Source: Hymenobacter jeollabukensis
Lineage (GTDB): Bacteria > Bacteroidota > Bacteroidia > Cytophagales > Hymenobacteraceae
Length of the DNA: 64,000 bases
Assembly: GCF_005771675.1 (NCBI RefSeq)
Contig: NZ_VAJM01000010.1
Span: 184,583-248,582, forward strand
Direction of reading: 5' to 3'
The notes under the pieces were generated by a model. The model ran no database searches and had not been told where the DNA came from. It was given only the letters and a program-made list of their open reading frames with translations. This document shows, in pieces, positions 1 through 8,601 of the stretch. Each line of letters begins with the position of its first letter. The first letter of the stretch is position 1. The position numbers and the translations under genes are program-made.

Positions 1-114
1 CGCAACAACAAAATCACCGAGCTGAGCGTGCGCAGCAAACTGCTGCAGCTGGCCATCGACGCGGTGAAGTCCGAGCGGCCCCAGGTGGAGTCGACGGTGG
101 AGAAGGAGGAGTAA
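1..114 (+). CDS. C-terminal end of an unidentified protein (partial)
   Basis: The first 37 codons are open and end at a TAA at 112-114. The peptide is charged and helical in character, with a Lys/Glu-rich tail ending VEKEE. The gene begins before the window. I do not recognise the family from this fragment and see no diagnostic motif. The codon usage is the GC-rich style of the rest of the window, so it is probably a genuine gene end. A long inverted repeat follows within 20 bases. Confidence 0.6.
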   Translation, partial: RNNKITELSVRSKLLQLAIDAVKSERPQVESTVEKEE

Positions 115-130
115 GGAATGAAAATCAGCC

Positions 131-332
131 CGTCATCCTGAGCATGTCGCGCATCAAGCGAGGACGAAGGACCTTCCTCGCACCCTGCACCGCCGCTGCC
201 GACGAAGTGCCAACGCTCTTTTACTAACGCCGAAGCGCAGCCACCGAGCCCTTGCAATTGGGCGTTGGTGGCTGCGCTTCTCAGTTGGTGCAGGGTGCGA
301 GGAAGGTCCTTCGGCTGCGCCTCAGGATGACG
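131..332. repeat. Long nested inverted repeat (family B)
   Basis: Three nested pairs of arms are seen: 131-142 with 321-332 (CGTCATCCTGAG), 166-190 with 288-312 (core GAAGGACCTTCCTCGC), and 232-245 with 267-280 (GAAGCGCAGCCACC). The element fills the gap between a plus-strand gene end and a minus-strand gene end. A shortened, rearranged relative with the same three modules lies at 49546-49652. It is probably a non-autonomous intergenic repeat that may also act as a bidirectional transcription stop. No transposase is nearby. Confidence 0.8.
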
Positions 333-365
333 TTCTATTTCACGACAGGCAATTTCCTACCCGCA

Positions 366-860
366 CTACTCCTTCATCGTGCTCGACATCTTGTCTTCGA
401 TGCTCTTCTGCAGCTCGGGCAAGTGCTCCTGCATCCGGCGCTGGCCCAAGGCCATGCCGGCGGCCATCAGCTGGCTTTGCTTGCCGGTGAATTTCTGCCC
501 GATGGGGGAGGCGTAGAACTTGCGCAGCTCCTTCAGCTCCTTTTCGCTGAACTCGCGGGCGTAAAGGTCAACCATGTCGTCCTTGAGCGCGGCCCAGCTC
601 ATGTACTTGTGCAGGAAGCCGCGCATTTCGGGCTCCACGGCCTTCAGCTCGGGCCGCTGAATCAGCTGGGCCGTCACCATCTGGTCGAGGGCGTTGGTGG
701 CGGTTTGCTCCATCTGCATGGCCACGAGCAATTCCTCGGCGGCTTTGCGCTGGCTGGCGGGTACGGGGGCGGCGCCGGGAGTCGCGGCGGCCGTGGTCTG
801 GGCCGAGGCGGCCGGCGCGGCCAGCAGCAGGCCCGCGGCAAGAGCGAGTAAGTATTTCAT
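366..860 (-). CDS. Exported DUF2059-domain protein
   Basis: A 164-residue protein. The start at 860 (MKYLLALAAG) is chosen because it begins a clean signal peptide ending near ASAQ; the reading frame extends further upstream without a plausible secretion signal. The mature part matches the DUF2059 style: amphipathic helices and the central pattern FSEKELKEL-RKFYASPIGQK, which is the hallmark of the family. It probably acts in the periplasm; the biochemical role of DUF2059 is not established. It is transcribed alone, converging on a long inverted repeat. The family call is from motif recognition, not a search. Confidence 0.8.
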   Translation of the reverse strand: MKYLLALAAGLLLAAPAASAQTTAAATPGAAPVPASQRKAAEELLVAMQMEQTATNALDQMVTAQLIQRPELKAVEPEMRGFLHKYMSWAALKDDMVDLYAREFSEKELKELRKFYASPIGQKFTGKQSQLMAAGMALGQRRMQEHLPELQKSIEDKMSSTMKE

Positions 861-1029
861 AGCAAGTCGGTACGGGATTTTCCGCCCGGCGGCCACGCCC
901 GCAAGCAACCATTTGCCCCCGCCGGCTATCTGTAGTAGGGAAGGCGGCAGCGGCGGGGTACTCATGACCAGGCCGCTGCCGTCGTATTTATCCGCCCGTC
1001 GCTTTGCTGACTACCACATACTTATGCTA

Positions 1030-1060
1030 TTTACAAACGCCGCCATCCGCCCCATCTTTG
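1030..1060 (+). promoter_or_regulatory. Bacteroidetes-type promoter candidate
   Basis: A -7-like box CATCTTTG at 1053-1060 is preceded by TTTAC at 1030-1034, a spacing near the 19-21 expected for sigma-ABfr promoters. It lies about 60 bases before the lipoprotein gene at 1120. Confidence 0.5.
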
Positions 1061-1119
1061 CATCGTTGGCTGGCGCTACCAGCCGCCCCGCTTCGCCCCC
1101 GACTACGCCCCTGCCCGCT

Positions 1120-1791
1120 ATGAAACCAACGATACTCACCTGGCTGCGCCGCCCCGTGCTGCCGACCGCGCTGGCCGCCGTACTGCTGCTGCCCGGCTGC
1201 GGCAGCGGGCTGTTCCCCGAGCCCGAAAGTTCGGAAATACCCGAATACCAGATCAGTCAGGCCGAGCAGGCCTGGGCTACGCCCTACCGCCTCGGCGAGG
1301 AGTGGCGCTTCCGCGACGCGGCCGGCTACGAGCGGCGCTACCAGGTGAAGGGCTTGGCCGATCAGCAGCTCTCGGGCATGGCGGCCGGCTCGCAGCGCGT
1401 GGCCTATTACCGGCAGGGCCTGAGCGCCCGCCTGGAGCGCGTCGACTCGGGCTACGTGGCCCTGGACCGGCGCGGGCAGTACCTGGCATCGTTCAGCCTA
1501 AAAGCCGCCGTGCCCAAGGCCGCCGAGCCGCTGACGGCCGAGCTGACCTGGGGCCCCGCGCAACTGCGGCTGCCCGCCGCGGCCGCGGCCCAGGAGTTGC
1601 CCGCCGACGTGCGCCTGCTGCCCACGGCCAGCCTCGGCAGCCGCGTTTATCAGAATATCTGGGAGTACACCAGCCTGCTCACCTCGGCCAGCCGCCCGGC
1701 GGCCGGGCAGCTCCGGCAGCTGTACTACTCGAAGGAAAACGGCGTCGTCCGCTTCGTGGAAGCCGACGGCACCGTGTGGGACCGACAGTGA
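1120..1791 (+). CDS. Hypothetical lipoprotein
   Basis: A 223-residue protein beginning MKPTILTWLRR with a hydrophobic segment and a lipobox LLPGC, so it is predicted to be lipidated after signal peptidase II cleavage. The frame is open much further upstream, but only this ATG gives a proper lipoprotein signal. The mature part is rich in Arg, Tyr and Ala, with no motif I can name. It probably forms a beta-rich envelope protein. A promoter candidate lies 60 bases upstream. Function unknown. Confidence 0.75.
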   Translation: MKPTILTWLRRPVLPTALAAVLLLPGCGSGLFPEPESSEIPEYQISQAEQAWATPYRLGEEWRFRDAAGYERRYQVKGLADQQLSGMAAGSQRVAYYRQGLSARLERVDSGYVALDRRGQYLASFSLKAAVPKAAEPLTAELTWGPAQLRLPAAAAAQELPADVRLLPTASLGSRVYQNIWEYTSLLTSASRPAAGQLRQLYYSKENGVVRFVEADGTVWDRQ

Positions 1792-1945
1792 CCCCTGCGG
1801 CCCCACAAATTGGTGAGTGAAAATGGTGAAGCAGGCGGCGTCCTTTGGGCCCGCCCGCTTTGCGTTTAGGGGGTAGGGGTGGCAGTTCAAGCAACTTGCC
1901 GTAAATTGTGGTGGCCAGTAGCTTCGCGTTTTTGATTTCCACCCC

Positions 1946-2471
1946 ATGACTCCGCACTGCCGCTTTTCAAGCTTACTGTTGCTGCTGGGGCTGCTTGCCG
2001 CCTGCGAATCACCGAAACCAGCCAACACGGCCGTTCCGCTTCAACTGGTGGCCAAATACCGGGTGCTGGACGAACGCCTGAGCCCTCAGCATACCAAGTG
2101 CGCCCAGAAAGTCAAAAGCTTCCTGGCCGCCGACGCGCACGACTGCTCCTTCACGGTGCGGGGGGCTGGAATTCGATATTGAGCGGAAGTACGAACTGGA
2201 TGGGAAAGGCGGCCTGCGGGCCATGTGGGTGTATTTGCCGGAAGGACCGGATGTGTTTTCCATTGAGGAACTGCGCCGGGACACCACCAGTATGCGCTAC
2301 AACGGCCTGAACAACTTCCACGTCGGCGTGCTCGACGACGCCCGCGCCGTGGTCGACGGCCCCGACACGCTGCTGATTGAACGGCGCTTTCCGCGGGAAA
2401 AGCTGTTGCTGGCCAAGCAGACCGCCAGTCTGGCCGCCGACGGGCGGCGGCTGATTTACCAGTATCGGTAG
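1946..2471 (+). pseudogene. Lipoprotein gene interrupted by a +1 frameshift in a G6 run
   Basis: Two consecutive frames make one protein. The first (1946-2182) starts with a signal peptide and lipobox LLAAC and stops at 2180-2182. The second frame reads on without interruption from the G-run at 2160-2165 (GLEFDIERKYELDG..., ending RRLIYQYR at 2471). Removing one G from the six-G tract joins them into about 174 residues. The joined protein has no family I recognise. Either the gene is inactivated, the tract is phase-variable, or this is a sequencing error. The coding character continues well past the shift, so decay would be recent. Confidence 0.7.
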
Positions 2472-2567
2472 GCGCCCGCCTCGGCAGGATGCGGCTGGTG
2501 CGGCGTGGGCAAAATCCGTAGCTTACCCCAAACGCTCCAGCTTCCCACTTTTTCCTGCCGAATCATC

Positions 2568-4190
<1,623 letters not shown>

Positions 4191-4193
<3 letters not shown>

Positions 4194-4488
4194 TCACGGA
4201 TTCGTGCGGATTGATTCGGATTTCGCGGATTTTGTGGACGGCTGCGGTAGCACCCTGCAGTCATTGCGAGCGAAGCGCGGCAATCGTTCCTCTCGCGGCA
4301 CAACGCGACAAACAGCACCGCCCGGACCTAGCATCTACAGGTTCGGGCAGTACCGTGTTCGGTCAGTAGGTATTGATTCGGCAGTGCTGCTGGAGGAATG
4401 ATTGCCGCGCTTCGCTCGCAATGACTACCGGGTGCGGCCGTCCACAAAATCCGTGAAATCCGCCTCAATCCGTCGAATCCGTGGTCAG
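4191..4488. repeat. Long nested inverted repeat between convergent genes (family C/G)
   Basis: The outer arms at about 4191-4247 and 4435-4488 are imperfect complements built on repeated AATCCGTG-like units. The inner arms 4261-4285 and 4400-4424 are perfect complements (25 bp; ATTGCGAGCGAAGCGCGGCA core). The unpaired centre is 4286-4399. The right outer arm includes the stop codon of the minus-strand NagX-like gene. The element would form a large hairpin in RNA from either strand. It resembles a MITE or REP-like repeat; no target duplication is obvious. Confidence 0.8.
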
Positions 4489-5663
4489 ATTTTGATGAAG
4501 ATGCGGCGGCGGTACAGCTCCCAGGCCAGCAGGCCCCAGACGGCGGTATAATCGAGGGCGTAGAAGAGGGCGGCGTGCTGGGGATTGGCGAAATGGGGCA
4601 ACACCTGGGTCTGGAACAGCCAGTTGCGTACCGTGTCGGTGCCCCCGCCGGGCATGGCCACATCGTAGGAGCTGAGCAGCTTGTCGACCAGCTCGGAAAG
4701 GAAGTAGATGGTAATGGCGTTGGTGCCGAACACCAGCAACGGGGTAAGGCCGCGGCGCCACTGCTGCACGTCGAGCAGCCAGTACAGGGTGGCCAGCAGG
4801 GCGCCGGCAATGCCGCCCGAGTAGAGCACGAAGGAGCTGGTCCAGAGTTGCTTGTTGATGGGAAACCAGCCGTTCCAGACGATGCCCAGCACGAGGCAGA
4901 GCAGGCTGGCGGCGAACAGCCAAGCTACCCGGGTGGCAGCGTCGAGGTCCGTCCGACGCAACCAGCGGCCGGCAAACACGCCCAGCAGCCCGGTGCAGAT
5001 GGACGGGAACGTGCTCAGAATGCCCTCCGGCTCGAAGGAGTAAAACTCGTCGTAGAGGTGGCGCTGGGTGAGCACGAGGCGGTCGAGCCAGGTGCCGAGG
5101 TTGCTGAGGCGCTCCAGGTTGGCAGGCCCCACGCCGGGCACCGGCACCAGCTGCAGCACCAGGTTGTAGCCAATCAGGATGAGGGCGAAAAGGCCCAGCT
5201 GGGTACGCCAGCGCGTTTTCAGGAAGAGCAGCGAGCAGGCCAGAAACACCAGGCCGATGCGCTGCAGCACGCCCATGATGCGAAAGGACGTGAAGTAGAA
5301 CTTCGGCGTCAGGTCGATGAGCATGCCCAGGGCAATCAGGATGAGGGTGCGGCGCAGCACCGTGAGCAGCACCCGCCGCTGTTGGGCCGGGTCGTGGCGG
5401 GCCCGGTCGAGGGCAAAGGCGAGGGACACGCCCACGATGAAGAGGAAGAAGGGAAACACCAGGTCGGCCGGGCGGCAGCCGTGCCATTCGATGTGGCTCA
5501 GCGGGACGTAATAGGGAAAGGCGCCGGGGAAATTCACCAGCAGCATCACGATGACCGTCAGGCCACGGAAGGCGTCGAGGGAAACCAGGCGACCGGGGCC
5601 GGAAGCTTCGGCCACGGGCGTGGTGTGGGTGGTGGCGCGGGCGGCCTCGTCAAGAGCTTGCAT
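4485..5663 (-). CDS. NagX-like membrane acyltransferase, copy 2 (DUF5009/HGSNAT type)
   Basis: A 392-residue polytopic protein of the family of human heparan-alpha-glucosaminide N-acetyltransferase and bacterial NagX, which are thought to acylate amino sugars across the inner membrane. Seen: the family opening RLVSLDAFRGLTV, then LVFPFFLFIVGVSLAFAL, the signature LGIVWNGWFPINKQLWTSSF, and FGTNAITIYFLSE. About ten hydrophobic segments are visible. The start at 5663 is chosen by alignment with the upstream paralogue, which also begins with MQ and an Ala/Thr-rich leader; an earlier in-frame ATG at 5723 exists. It is the last gene of the minus-strand SusC-SusD-NagX string and is clearly a duplicate of its neighbour. 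Confidence 0.88.
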   Translation of the reverse strand: MQALDEAARATTHTTPVAEASGPGRLVSLDAFRGLTVIVMLLVNFPGAFPYYVPLSHIEWHGCRPADLVFPFFLFIVGVSLAFALDRARHDPAQQRRVLLTVLRRTLILIALGMLIDLTPKFYFTSFRIMGVLQRIGLVFLACSLLFLKTRWRTQLGLFALILIGYNLVLQLVPVPGVGPANLERLSNLGTWLDRLVLTQRHLYDEFYSFEPEGILSTFPSICTGLLGVFAGRWLRRTDLDAATRVAWLFAASLLCLVLGIVWNGWFPINKQLWTSSFVLYSGGIAGALLATLYWLLDVQQWRRGLTPLLVFGTNAITIYFLSELVDKLLSSYDVAMPGGGTDTVRNWLFQTQVLPHFANPQHAALFYALDYTAVWGLLAWELYRRRIFIKI

Positions 5664-5756
5664 AAGTGGCAATGGCAATACGGCCCAGCAGGGAGCCACC
5701 GGCAAAAATATCGGTAGGGGCAACTATACGGCGCACGGCACGCAGCAGGGAACATC

Positions 5757-5823
5757 GTCCCCCAAATCCGTGCAATCCGAAAAATCCGTCGAAACGAAGT
5801 TCGGTGTAGCCAATCCGTGGTCA
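5757..5823. repeat. Single-arm copy of the AATCCGTG repeat
   Basis: The segment between the two NagX-like genes carries several AATCCG units and ends with AATCCGTGGTCAG over the stop codon of copy 1, exactly as at the stop codon of copy 2 (4476-4488). It may have been carried along when the gene was duplicated. Confidence 0.65.
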
Positions 5824-7008
5824 GACCTTGATGATGATGCGGCGGCTGTACATCCACCACAAAATGCCCAGCCAGATCAGCACCAGGACCAGGGCCCCGG
5901 CCAGGGAAGCATTGCGCGGATCGGCAAACACGGGCACGAACAGGGTCTGGTACAGCCACTCTTTCAGGCCGGTGTCGGCGGCTTTGCCCGTGGGGTCGGG
6001 CATGCGGATGAGGTTGAGCGTGCGCGGAATCAGGCCCGAGAGGAAAAACACGGTAATGGCGTTGACGCCGTAGACGAGGAAGGGCTTGATCCAGCCGCGC
6101 CAGCCCTGCACGTCGCAAATCCAGTAGAGCAGGGCCAGCCCGCTCACGGCCATGCCACCGGTGTAGAGCACGTAGGAGCTGGTCCAGAGGCTTTTGTTGA
6201 CGGGAAACCAGCTGTTCCAGATCAGGCCCAGCACGATGAGCAGGGTGCCGTCGATGAACAGCCACACCACTTTCTCGGCCGGCTGCACGTCGCGGCGCCG
6301 CAGCCATTGCGCCGTGACGACGCCCAGCAGCCCGGTGCCCACGGCGGGCAGGGTGCTCAGCAGGCCTTCGGGGTCCCAGGTTTTGCTGACTTTCCAGAGG
6401 TGGGCTGAGGTGAGCAGAGTGCGGTCGAGCCAGGCGCCGAGGTCGTGGCCGGGCAGCAGCTCGGCGCTGGCGTAACCGGGCGCGGGCACCAGCTGCAGCA
6501 GCACGTTGTAGCCGATGAGCAGGCCGGCCAGCGCCCAGAGCTGGGTGCGGCGCGAGGTGGTCAGAAACAAGGCCGAGCAGGCGAAAAACACCAGCCCGAT
6601 GCGCTGCAGCACGCCCAGAACGCGCACCGTCGCGAAGTCGAACTTCGGGTAGAGCGAGAGAATGAGGCCCAGCCCAAATAGCAGCGCCGCCCGCCGCGCC
6701 ACCCGCAGCAGCGTGGGGCCCAGCGGCTCCTGGCGCTGTTTCACCCCATCCAGCGCGTAGACCAACGACACGCCCACGATGAAGAGGAAAAAGGGGAAAA
6801 TCAGGTCGGTCGGGGTGCAGCCGTTCCAGGGCGCGTGCTCCAGCGGCTCGTAGATATGGCCCCAGTCGCCGGGGTTGTTCACCAGAATCATGGCCATGAC
6901 GGTGAGGCCGCGGAACACGTCGAGCGAGACGAGGCGGCCCGGCTGCGAGGCTTCGGCCAGCGGCTGGGTGTGGGTGGTGGCTTCGGCGGCCTGGGTGGTG
7001 GATTGCAT
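5821..7008 (-). CDS. NagX-like membrane acyltransferase, copy 1 (DUF5009/HGSNAT type)
   Basis: A 395-residue inner-membrane protein closely related to the next gene downstream. The family segments are all present: RLVSLDVFRGLTV, LIFPFFLFIVGVSLVYAL, LGLIWNSWFPVNKSLWTSSY and YGVNAITVFFLSG. It probably transfers an acetyl group to, or helps import, an amino sugar (glucosamine or GlcNAc), as proposed for NagX in the GlcNAc pathways of other bacteria; the reaction has not been shown for this group. It lies 243 bases after susD, with a terminator-like hairpin in between, so its expression may be uncoupled from the SusCD pair. Confidence 0.9.
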   Translation of the reverse strand: MQSTTQAAEATTHTQPLAEASQPGRLVSLDVFRGLTVMAMILVNNPGDWGHIYEPLEHAPWNGCTPTDLIFPFFLFIVGVSLVYALDGVKQRQEPLGPTLLRVARRAALLFGLGLILSLYPKFDFATVRVLGVLQRIGLVFFACSALFLTTSRRTQLWALAGLLIGYNVLLQLVPAPGYASAELLPGHDLGAWLDRTLLTSAHLWKVSKTWDPEGLLSTLPAVGTGLLGVVTAQWLRRRDVQPAEKVVWLFIDGTLLIVLGLIWNSWFPVNKSLWTSSYVLYTGGMAVSGLALLYWICDVQGWRGWIKPFLVYGVNAITVFFLSGLIPRTLNLIRMPDPTGKAADTGLKEWLYQTLFVPVFADPRNASLAGALVLVLIWLGILWWMYSRRIIIKV

Positions 7009-7100
7009 GGGCGGGAGCGGGAAAGGGACGGGGCCGCTTCGGGCCGCGGCACCGCGACGCCGGGGCGGCCGGTAACGGTGCTTTGCGGAAGCAGCGGCCT

Positions 7101-7138
7101 AAAAATAGTGGTGCCACGACCGAAAAGCCGTGGCACCA
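7101..7138 (-). terminator. Terminator-like hairpin after susD
   Basis: Perfect 10-bp arms 7109-7118 and 7129-7138 (CGTGGCACCA) with a 10-base loop. On the minus strand the stem is followed by CTATTTTTA. It could attenuate read-through from susCD into the NagX-like genes. Confidence 0.55.
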
Positions 7139-7251
7139 TTGCGCCGGCCGACAGCTGCGCTTAAGTAAGCAGGCGCGTGTGGTTCTGGTGGCGCTTGGTC
7201 GGGCGGCTCGCGCCAGCTTAATCGGGCTGGTATACGGCCGCGCGAACCGCG

Positions 7252-8571
7252 CTAAATGGCCGGGTCGGCGGGCGTGGAGGAGTTGTTTTCCCGTTCGCCC
7301 CGCGGGTAGGGCAGGAAGTTGCGGTTGCGCTCGGCACCGGTGATACCAGGGCCAGGGCGGCCAAAGCGGCGGCTGTCTTCGAGGCGGAAGCCCTGGAAGG
7401 CCAGTTCCACTTGCCGCTGCCGGTAGATGTCGAGCAGGATGGCGTCCTGGGTTTGCGCGCCGGCGTAAGCTGCCAGGCCCGCGCCGGGAGGCGCGGTGGG
7501 CAGGTTGCTGGAGTTGACGGTAGCGGCAGCGTTGCTGGTGCGCACGCGGTTCAGCTCGGTCACGGCGTTGGGCAGGTCGTTCTTGCGGGCGTAGGCTTCG
7601 GCCCGAATCAGCAGCATCTCGCCGGGCACGTACAGCGGCACGGGCGCCGCGGAAGCCGAGTAGAAGCCCAGGCCGCGGTTTTGGGTGCTGGTAGGCGTCA
7701 GGCGCACGTAGAAGGGAATGCGCCGGTCGCCGGCCTCGGGCGCCAGCGCCGCGGGCAGGCCCAGGTTGGCGTCGGTCGGCTCGATGACGTTGCGGTTGCC
7801 GTAGGCCCACTCAAACACGGCGTTGCGCGTCACCTCGTCGAAGTTGAGCACCGAGCGGCGCGTCAGGTCTACGCGGCCGGCGGCGGCCAGGGCCTTGTCG
7901 TAGTCGCCGGCAAGCAGGCTGTAGCGGGCAATGAGCGCCCGCACCGTGTTAAGCAAATCCACGCCGGGCACGATCTTGCCGTTGAAGTCGGCCGAGGGCG
8001 GGTTGGCCAGCAGCGCGGCTTCGGCGGTTTCCAGCTGACTGACGGCCGATTGCAGCAGCTGCAGGCGGGGCACAAACGGCGCGTTGATCTGCGTGGTGAG
8101 CGGGGCCTGCTCGAAGAACTGGGCCAGGTTGCCCAAGGCCAGGGCCCGGAACACCGAGGCAAAGCCGATAATGCCGCTGCGCGTGGCGGCGTCGGGGGCG
8201 TTGTTGGCGTTTTGCAGCACCAGGTCGGCGTTGGCCCGAATCAGCTGCGCCTGGTTCCAGAGGTTGCGCACCACGGCGTTGGAGTTGGTCACGTTGCCGG
8301 CGCCCTGGCTCACGTTGAACTCGTCGATGTTGCCCACGTTGAGCACGAGTTGCTCGCGGGTGGTCAGGCCGCCGGCCGCCACCGTGTTGTAGAGCAGGCT
8401 CAGCGCGCCGCCGGTGCTGTAGCGCGCCGCCAGCGAGTTGCACACGGCAATGAGGCCGTCGGAAGAAGTCAGCACCTGCGCTTCGGTTGCGGCGCTGGGG
8501 TTGGTGAATTCTTTGTCGCAGCTGCCCAGCGTGAGCGCGGCAGCGGCGAGCAGCAGAAATATCTTTTTCAT
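7252..8571 (-). CDS. SusD/RagB-family outer-membrane lipoprotein
   Basis: A 439-residue surface lipoprotein that would cap the SusC channel encoded just upstream and bind the imported ligand. The signal peptide MKKIFLLLAAAALTLGSC ends in a lipobox (LGSC). The SusD C-terminal region is visible as EMLLIRAEAYARKND-LPNAVTELNRVR (the TPR-like helical part), followed by a QRQVELAFQGFRLEDSRRFG segment typical of the family. At about 440 residues it is slightly short for SusD but complete. It follows susC by 30 bases, so the two are co-transcribed. The ligand cannot be read from sequence; the neighbours suggest an amino sugar or its oligomer. Confidence 0.9.
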   Translation of the reverse strand: MKKIFLLLAAAALTLGSCDKEFTNPSAATEAQVLTSSDGLIAVCNSLAARYSTGGALSLLYNTVAAGGLTTREQLVLNVGNIDEFNVSQGAGNVTNSNAVVRNLWNQAQLIRANADLVLQNANNAPDAATRSGIIGFASVFRALALGNLAQFFEQAPLTTQINAPFVPRLQLLQSAVSQLETAEAALLANPPSADFNGKIVPGVDLLNTVRALIARYSLLAGDYDKALAAAGRVDLTRRSVLNFDEVTRNAVFEWAYGNRNVIEPTDANLGLPAALAPEAGDRRIPFYVRLTPTSTQNRGLGFYSASAAPVPLYVPGEMLLIRAEAYARKNDLPNAVTELNRVRTSNAAATVNSSNLPTAPPGAGLAAYAGAQTQDAILLDIYRQRQVELAFQGFRLEDSRRFGRPGPGITGAERNRNFLPYPRGERENNSSTPADPAI

Positions 8572-8601
8572 GGGAATACCGGATGAAGGGTGGCCGCGGC
8601 C

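Noticed and set aside
5558..7810. A 750-codon minus-strand frame through susD and the NagX-like genes
   Set aside because: It is out of phase with three convincing genes, and its product is Arg/Pro/Ala-rich noise.
7411..8586. A 391-codon plus-strand frame antisense to susD
   Set aside because: Composition bias typical of antisense shadow; the SusD call on the other strand is firm.
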